Part shown: one piece after another, positions 56,931 through 64,000 of the stretch
How positions within the stretch are numbered: position 1 is the stretch's first letter
Layout: each line of letters opens with the position of its first letter
NCBI GenBank assembly: GCA_020137815.1
Contig: CM035357.1
Span: 3,058,528-3,122,527, forward strand
Length of the DNA: 64,000 bases
DNA from: Hormiphora californensis
Taxonomy: Eukaryota; Ctenophora; Tentaculata; Cydippida; Pleurobrachiidae
Direction: 5' to 3'
Translations under genes and position numbers: made by a program
Notes under the pieces: generated by a model
What the model was told of the DNA's origin: nothing
Database searches by the model: none
What the model saw: only the letters and a program-made list of their open reading frames with translations

Positions 56931-58306
56931 GGGTACGCTAACCAAAAATTTTTTTCGAGTGCAGGGAAAATCTCTCACCGTAGGGTTGTAGGCCATGCCA
57001 AGGAGACCTCAAATATGCAATTTGAGCTCTCAAGTCGAATTCATATTTTTGCTTCAGCTGCTTGAAAAATGAACTGAAATAAGTTTTTGGCATCAAAAAT
57101 TTTAAAGATAGGCATAAAATTTGGGATTTGAAGAGGACAGAAGGTGATACCACAAAAAAATTTTTTGCAAACCGAGCTTATTTCCGGTCCTGAGATGGAT
57201 TTCTTTTTTTTCACTTTAACGCCCTATTGGCAAAGTTCCGAAAACATGTGAAAGCTGTAAATGGTGAAAAGTTGCGTCTAACGATTATCTAAGTGGCCAT
57301 AAATTTTGGGCGTGTCCTTATTTGAGATAAGCTGTACAGAGTTTTTTTTGTGAAAGCCGCATTTCAGAAATAAATAAATCCCTGTTCTCAAAAACGGCTG
57401 ATCGTAGAGACCTGAGACTATGCTTAAACGATTCAGAAGGTCCGATTTGGGTGGGGGGTTTCTTTGAGACATTTTGCTCCTACTTCAACCGTGTTTTGCT
57501 GTAATGCGAAAAACAATTCTATGAAAAGGGCAAAAGCTAAACTCCATATCCTGTAATTAGGGAATTTAGCTAAGAAAGGACCGAAACTATGGAAAAATTG
57601 TTAACAAGCTAATTCCTTCAATTTGGTCCATATGGGTCCCTATAATCAAAAAACAAAATCACAAAAAATCCACGATGGCGAAGATGGGTTTTTGTTTTTC
57701 GCAATTACAGCAAAAACGGAGTTGAAGAGGAGCAAAATGTCTCTCAGAAGACCCCCCCAAAATCGGAACCTTCATGCTCGAACCTGCCGTGGGATCCCTG
57801 GCGGCGAACAACGTGCCATTTAGCGTCTCAGGTCTCTACGATCACCGTTTTTGAGATACAGGGAATTTATTTATTTCTGAAATGACGGCTTTCACAAAAA
57901 AAACTCTGTACAGCTTATTTCAAATAAGGACACGCCCAAAATATGGCCACTTAGATAATCGTTAGACGCAACTTTCACCAACTACAGCCATGTTTTGTTT
58001 GCCAAATAGGGCGTTAAAGTGGAAAAAAAGAAATCCATCTCAGGACGGAAATAGCTCGGTTGCAAAAAATTTTTGTGGTTATTCACCTTCATGTCCTCTT
58101 CAAATCCAAATTTTCATGCTTTATCTTTAAAAAAAATTTTTTGAGATGCCAAAAACGTTTTTCAGTTCATTTTTAAGCACTGTTTAGCAAAAATATGAAT
58201 TCGATTGAGAGCTCAAATTGCATATTTGAGGTCTCCTTGGCATGGCCTACAACCTACGGGTGAGAGATTTCCCTGCACTCGAAAAAAAATTTTTGGTAGC
58301 GTACCC
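56931..58306. mobile_element. 1.38-kb fold-back element flanked by TTAA
   Basis: Ends GGGTACGCTAACCAAAAATT and inverse, with TTAA exactly at both sides (56927-56930, 58307-58310). Arms of about 600 bp around a 150-bp centre. Small frames inside are mirrored shadows. Piggybac- or Kolobok-like non-autonomous element by target site. Confidence 0.85.
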
Positions 58307-58310
58307 TTAA

Positions 58311-59065
58311 TACCAGTATGAAAAAAAAAAAACCTTCGGGCTGGAAGGGCCCCCCGACCCGAAAATAAAAAAACCCAAACTAACCCATCCCCCCTAAAAA
58401 ATCCACACTAAAACTTAAAACAACGGGGCCGAGCCGAACAGGCCATTAAGACTAAGTGAAAAAAAAACCATAAAACCATAAACCATAGATATTTTTAGAG
58501 TGAAAGTTTTGAAGCCCCCTGAAGTAGTAGAGAGGTGGTTCTATGCGTCGTTGGAAAGGTCTCGAGGTCCCGCGACGTATAGGGGGTGTGGCGATGGCCA
58601 TACCCAAACCTATAAGGGGTAGGACGCGAAAAACAGTCAAAATAAGGGGTATACAGAACTCGGCAATTAGAAGGAGAGTAGAAAGGTGTTCTAGGGTGCG
58701 TTTGAAAGCTCTCGAGGTGTTGAGTAATTGGAATGAATTGGAAGAATTAATGATAAGTAATTACATGTAATTAAAGGGTAATTAAATGTAATTAAAAGGT
58801 CTAAATGACCCCAAATGACAATCAGACATATTTTGACATATTTGGGGCCCTTGAGACCAGCGGGTGGCAAAATTTAATCCGGTTTCGGGTCGGCTGACGT
58901 AAAAACTCCGCGTTTTGGTCGAGAGGTAAAATAACCATAAAACCATAGATATTTTAGAGTGAAAGTTTTGAAGCCCCCTGAAGTAGTAGAGAGGTGTTCT
59001 ATGGCTCGTTGGAAAGGTCTCGAGGTCCCGCGACGTATAGGGGGTGTGGCGATGGCCGTATTCAA
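58311..59065. repeat. Dispersed repeat copies 3-4 and a 140-bp direct repeat
   Basis: GGGCCCCCCGACCC and CCGAGCCGAACAGGCC (copy 3), then TACATGTAATTAAAGGGTAA and TTAATCCGGTTTCGGGTCGG (as at 3690-3830). The block TAGAGTGAAAGTTTTGAAGC to GGTGTGGCGATGGCC occurs at 58495-58598 and 58957-59058. Confidence 0.75.
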
Positions 59066-59530
59066 ACCATAAGGGGAGTCCTTAGGCCCCGAATAAATCT
59101 GATATTCTCTAGCCCCACCAACCCAATCTTTCGGTCGAGGTAATACTTTTTCCGGGTCAAAAACACCGATTTTTGGCAGGATGGAAGAACTCCGACCCCT
59201 GAAGTATTTATGAAACTTCGAAGTATCCATTCGACACATTATGTATATATTTTTTGTTTCAGTTGGTTTTAATTCTTTCAACATTCGTTCAATGCAACGT
59301 TCGCTTCCTCAATTCATATGCCAATTGCCAATATTGCAACCTGCAATTGGCCAATCGTCTAAAGACTGAATAAATCTTATAAGATAGGGGACAGCAAGAT
59401 GATATGTGGATGGTACAGGTCCCATCCACCCCCTGTGGAGACAGAGAGAGAGAGAGAACAACCAAGTTTGCTAAATCGATACTCCCTTGACAGCGATAGA
59501 TGTATTCAGAGTAATAATGTCTCTGTTTAC
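59066..59530. other. No gene recognised
   Basis: Short frames only. (GA)n of 18 bp near 59445. Confidence 0.45.
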
Positions 59531-59745
59531 CATCCACCAGGGAGCACTGCGTAATGAATTTGCGGCGAGCCTCCAACAGAATTTCACCACACTTCTCACT
59601 TCTCAGTAAGGTCCCATGTTCAAATTTCCTGGATATCTTGGGCCAAAGAGTAGTATTAGTAGTAAAGACCGTCCATTCCTTCCATTTTCGAGGTGTATGA
59701 TCTTTGGACCATAGAGAGTTAGATATTTGGTGAATATAATCAATA
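59531..59745 (-). CDS. Possible exon of an unrecognised gene
   Basis: An open frame with protein-like composition (TPRKWKEWTVFTTNTTLWPK, FEHGTLLRSEKCGEILLEAR, FITQCSLVDG) ends at a good donor G-GTAAAC (59530). No clear acceptor or ATG was found and no partner exons were identified. No family recognised. Confidence 0.35.
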
Positions 59746-60297
59746 TAATAACCAGAGAGGGAGAGAGAGATCAGAGAGCTTATAGAGTACTGAGACTAGA
59801 GAGGGCTAGAATACACAGAGAGCTAGCCGGAAATCGTTAAAGTTAAAGATCAGCTAGAGCTCTCGCCACCCTTTTCCCCAAACTCTTTTCATTGTTTTTC
59901 ATTTGTACACTCCTCTGCCCAAGAATAGCATCTTCTGAAACACGTGATATAATATGTCATCTGACCGCTTAACTCCATTGTAGCTTTATAGAACAATGGC
60001 TTAAGCGACGCCTCAGCCACAAAGCGGTACTCGCTACCGTTCCCCGGGGGAGGAGGCGTAAATGGGCAAGGGAGAGCCCATTACCAAGCTGTCACGTGGG
60101 CTGATAATGGGGGCCCAACAATAATTCCTCTGCAGCTGGTTCTCTAAATGTTTATCTAAACCCTGAATGTTGTTGGGTGAACCTTCCCTTCCCCCATGTC
60201 ACATAGCTGTTTTCATTTTCTACTTTGGAATTGTCTTTATTTGAGCATTCGTGATGAATACTTAAAGTTTCATAATCAACTCTTTTAGTTTCAAGAT
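59746..60297. other. Upstream region of the LDLa gene
   Basis: Contains CCGTTCCCCGGGGGAGG and ATGGGCAAGGGAGAGCCCAT small palindromes. No TATA box in the usual place. No other feature seen. Confidence 0.45.
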
Positions 60298-63200
60298 ATG
60301 TTGGTATTTGTTACACTTCTTATTGGATTGGCGAGTCTATTGGAGGCCTCCCCGTCCACAGCGACCCCGGAGTGGACAGCAACACTGTACACAGGAGCCC
60401 TGTACACAGCAACACCAGATCCGGATGAGTGTGAACTAGTGGAGATTGGTGGATATCTTCACGAAAAGTGTTTCCTAACTAATGCAACATTCTACAAATG
60501 CCCACTATCAAATTCTGTGTACAAGAAGGGGTACTCATGGGGCAGTAATTGTGGTACCGTTCGATTCAGCAACTCGTGTCCTTCTGATCCAGGGTTCTAC
60601 CAGGCATGTGGGCACAATGGTTGTGTTGGTTACAAAGAACTAGGCGGTACTCCTTTACTCTGTGGAACATACATTTGTTCTCTTGGCTACCTTGGTTACA
60701 ACAGTGTTGCTGTTGTCGTTGACAACTACGAAACCTATCATTGTGATGATGGTGTCTGTAAAAACACAAAACTGAACATGGTTGGATGCAGCAGTGTGGT
60801 AAACACAACATGTGATCGCAGATGTGATAAATCTTACTGTACCGATGAATCATATTGTAATGGTGTACAATATGGTCTTTGGTGTGATCGTCTTTTTCAT
60901 GGTTGGTATTATATCAAACCTAGATATGTCTGTAATGCAGGAGAGTTGGACTGTAAACACGGCAAAGATAATAACAAATGTAATAACTGGACTGTTGCTG
61001 ATCACACCACCTGTAAGCACAAAGATACTGGTGAGACGATACTGATCCAAGATAATATGAGATGTTTCCACCCTTATTCATCCGCTTGTCCAAACAGACA
61101 GGATCAGACAAACTGCAGCGATCCTGAAAGGGTTGCTATGCAATGTCTCTCCCAGGGTTTTCCAACTACTATATCCATCTGGGGTTATTGTCTTGGCTAT
61201 CCCTTTGTGATGATGACTACAATAACGTTTGTGTTGATCCTGCAGAACCTGGGTGCAACAATCTCCACAAGGGGCAGCTGTGTGATGGACATCCTGACTG
61301 CAATAATGGAGGGGATGAAACTAACTGTAAAGATCTCACAAATGTGACTTGCATCAGAAGATTTCACTCTCCGAACGGAGAAAAGAACGTCTCCCTGCCA
61401 ATTCCGTTAGAGTGGGCATGGGGAGTGAAGGGACTGTCTGGATGGAATAGATGAAGATGAAACGCAGTGGTTGAAATGTGGAAAAGATTACTACACACGG
61501 TACCAAGAGATGGGAACTGAATGTAAGGAAGTTCTTCTCTGCCCTTTAGAGAAAAATTATATTAGCTTGAGCAATCTTTGCGACAGAATAAACACATGCT
61601 CGTTTGAGGAAAAGCTGTGTAACGCAGCCAGGCAAACTGATGTTGATGTAACAAATCTCATCGATACCTTTATCACTAGCCAGGATCAGCACTTCATTCA
61701 GCATTGTTTTCCAACCGGAGCTACAGACCTGGAAAGGCAACTGGGAAATTGCACCACAGTAGAACACACTGCTGGATTCGTCAAAACTGTACTTAATGTC
61801 CAACAACCCGTGCTCGTATCAATTCCTGAAAAAAAGGTCGACTGCTCCCATCTTTTCGGTGCGAACTATGTTTATGCAGCATGCAACAACATCTGCCTAA
61901 ATGCTGACTGGCCCCTAAAGAAAATCCCCGGAGACACTTGTATAAACAAAGCCGATTCCGTAGTTCGAGCTCTGGCAGACACTGCCATTCCAAGTACAAC
62001 CACGCTGTTCAAAAACTGCAAGACCCTGGCTTCAGACAATAAAATATTCCGTGTGATAACAAAAGATTGTTCTCTATCGAGATGTTTGTAATCTTCAAGA
62101 CGACTGCGGGGATGGCTCCGATGAGAACTTCTGTGCGAATCACTTTCAGTGTACCAATAACAGTGAACTAGTAGTTCTATCTCAAGTGTGTGATGGCGTG
62201 GTGCACTGTAGTGATTTTTCCGACGAGTGCTCACAAAGTTGTCCATCTTCGCGGAATAAAGACATTTTTGAGAATAATTTTCTGAGATCTGCAAGCTTAT
62301 CTGGGTCTGATTTCAACTTCACATGAAACACTGTTTCATGATAAGATCGGTTTGGGAGTTACCCGACAAAAGACGTATGAAATGTTCCTGAAACAAATTC
62401 GCCATTGTTTTGATAAACTTGGGACTTGGTTTGGTGTTTGGGGGGATTGATTGGTATTACCTTCTGCTGATATCCGATTTTGACTTCATCTACAATGCTA
62501 AATGGCAACTACTGCGAAGAAAAGATACCAATGGGTCAGTTCCAGTGAGTGTTCCTTCCTTGGAGTTCCTAGTCCACGGGATCGCATATTGTCACTCTTC
62601 GCAATGACAATGATCAGTATCCCCCAGATTGGCAAACATCGGAAATCTCATTCAGCGGACTGTTTAGCTACAAGTCTGCTGCCACGGCTGTGTGTACTGC
62701 TAGTTTCCCTCTTTTGCAAGTGCCTGTTGCAGTAACACCGATTTTTGCCAATCACGAGGACTATGTCAAGGCCACTGTACTACTCGATCCACCGCTTTTC
62801 ATCGGCCCGCCGTAAGATCGACCACTAACAATGTTTTCAAAGAATACTTTGAAGGGCGGTCAATGTCGTGGAAGAAAGCTTCGTTCACCTGGGAAGCTGT
62901 CCGCTCAACGGTCAAAGAAATGTTTTCGTCATCTAATTCATCAGGTATACCGATGTCTACCGTCCATTTTTATGGAAATGATGGTGTCTGCGTCTTCAAG
63001 TTATCTGTTACCGTGACGACCCCCAAAATGGTGTTTTCGACACCATTTTTGGTAACTTCTGTGTTTCATCTTATCTTGGTCAGCTATGGATACATCAAAT
63101 TTAAAAACCCAGCAACCAGCAGGAATGTGGGGCTGACTACGGCGACAAGGCGCCAACAGGGTCTTCAAGCAAAAATACGGCAATATCTTAAAAGGATTTT

Positions 63201-63519
63201 TCTGAGGTTTTCCACTGAGGCATTGTTTCATTTTGCACCTCTCCGAAGCCATATAAATGCGTCAACTTGGTATCCCTTCTTTTCAATCTCCATCATCCCC
63301 ATCAAACTAGGTGATCAATCCTCTTCTATATATTCCACCTTCTACTTGTGGTCTCTTGTTGGACCGGCACAATTTGTTGAGACGCACTGTGAATGTTTCA
63401 TGACGGCATTCCAGACTTCCAACGAACAGGAACACCGGCGGAAGGAACTCCCCCTATCCAGGAGGACGGGTCTTGAGATATTGGGTGAACACCTGAACAG
63501 ATACTCGGTGAACATATAG
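60298..63519 (+). pseudogene. Cys-rich secreted/membrane protein with LDLa repeats, frameshifted
   Basis: Signal peptide MLVFVTLLIGLASLLEA. A Cys-rich N-terminal region of about 280 residues follows, with N-glycosylation sites (CDRRCDKSYCTDESYC). Then LDL-receptor class A-like repeats: GQLCDGHPDCNNGGDETNC, DCLDGIDEDETQW, DDCGDGSDENFC and VCDGVVHCSDFSDEC. Frame breaks near 61200, 61440 and 62080 separate them. After 62300 the frame is harder to follow, with breaks near 62600 and 62815. Protein-like parts include YPPDWQTSEISFSGLFSY and a late hydrophobic segment (FLVTSVFHLILVSYGYI, near 63050) that could be a membrane helix. LDLa repeats bind calcium and ligands outside the cell. No introns are visible, so a retro-copy or single-exon gene is possible. 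The full family is not recognised. Confidence 0.6.
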
Positions 63520-64000
63520 CCATACCCTGATCAGATCCGTGTTTGGAAAGCGTATCTGCTTGGTGTATCTTTAGAGAGGGTGTATCTTTAGAGAGGGTCT
63601 TCCAAGCTGTCGCATAGACATAAATTATACTATCCAGCATTCAAGTTTATCATATGAACTAATCTATCAAGCCAATATGATACTATCTAGTGTTTAATTC
63701 AAACTCAAATGATTAAATTTAATATGCAATAAGCTGTATTTAATGTACCCTAATTACATGCGTTAGTGCAATACCCATTCAATGCGTTTCTTTCTTGCTA
63801 GCAATAATATAAAAGGAAAGAGTTTAATCATCAACCAAACCCATCAGGGGGACCATTGCTAAGACTCACTTTTGACTATTATGTTCCAGGATTTCGCTCT
63901 CACAACCGCGGGGCCTAAGGTCAATGGTGGCTTACCAATTTCCAAAATAAGACACCCAATTCAGGGGCCTGGAAAGGCACCCCGACCCAAACATAACCCA
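63520..64000. other. Downstream region; dispersed repeat begins at 63945
   Basis: AT-rich with AGAGAGGGTGTATCTTT tandem at 63570-63598. CAGGGGCCTGGAAAGGCACC and CCCCGACCCAAACATAACCC at the end match the start of the dispersed repeat at 56820 and 58330. Confidence 0.6.

Overview
The window looks like nuclear DNA of an early-branching animal. A sponge is my best guess, but only an inference. The evidence is a ciliary gene (CFAP54) and a Golgi gene (TMEM115) of metazoan type, short phase-consistent GT-AG introns, a large load of non-autonomous transposons, and a Cys-rich LDLa gene. Most genes are split into exons shorter than 300 bp, so long ORFs here are mostly transposon genes or microsatellite read-through.

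Layout. 1-2.9 kb: repeats, CT microsatellites and a tRNA-like unit. 2.9-16.6 kb: a decayed Polinton/Maverick-type element with protein-primed DNA polymerase B, retroviral-type integrase, packaging ATPase, adenain-like protease, capsid gene and several small ORFs. It has short inverted ends, and its pX-capsid segment is present twice as a 1.2-kb direct repeat. 17.1-41.1 kb: CFAP54 on the minus strand. I assembled 22 exons by hand; they are phase-consistent and encode 1677 codons from the ATG. A seven-exon, plus-strand glycosyltransferase gene lies inside one CFAP54 intron (27.0-30.7 kb). The CFAP54 introns hold microsatellites, X-box-like arrays, a 1.2-kb palindrome and several MITE families.

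41.1-49 kb: a COX7C-like exon, an RLE-type LINE tail, and a CR1/L2-like LINE reverse transcriptase nested between hAT-like termini. 49.4-51.8 kb (minus): a four-exon gene for a secreted 82-residue, 8-Cys peptide. 52.3-54.1 kb (plus): complete five-exon TMEM115, divergent from the peptide gene. 54.6-58.3 kb: three large fold-back elements, one with a clear 9-bp target duplication and one with TTAA. 60.3-63.5 kb: a secreted or membrane LDLa-containing gene broken by several frameshifts.

The host genes show no evident common pathway. CFAP54 serves the ciliary axoneme, TMEM115 the Golgi, and the COX7C-like product mitochondria. Frameshifts in the glycosyltransferase, the LDLa gene and the Polinton may be true decay or long-read consensus errors; TMEM115, CFAP54 and the Cys-rich gene show none.
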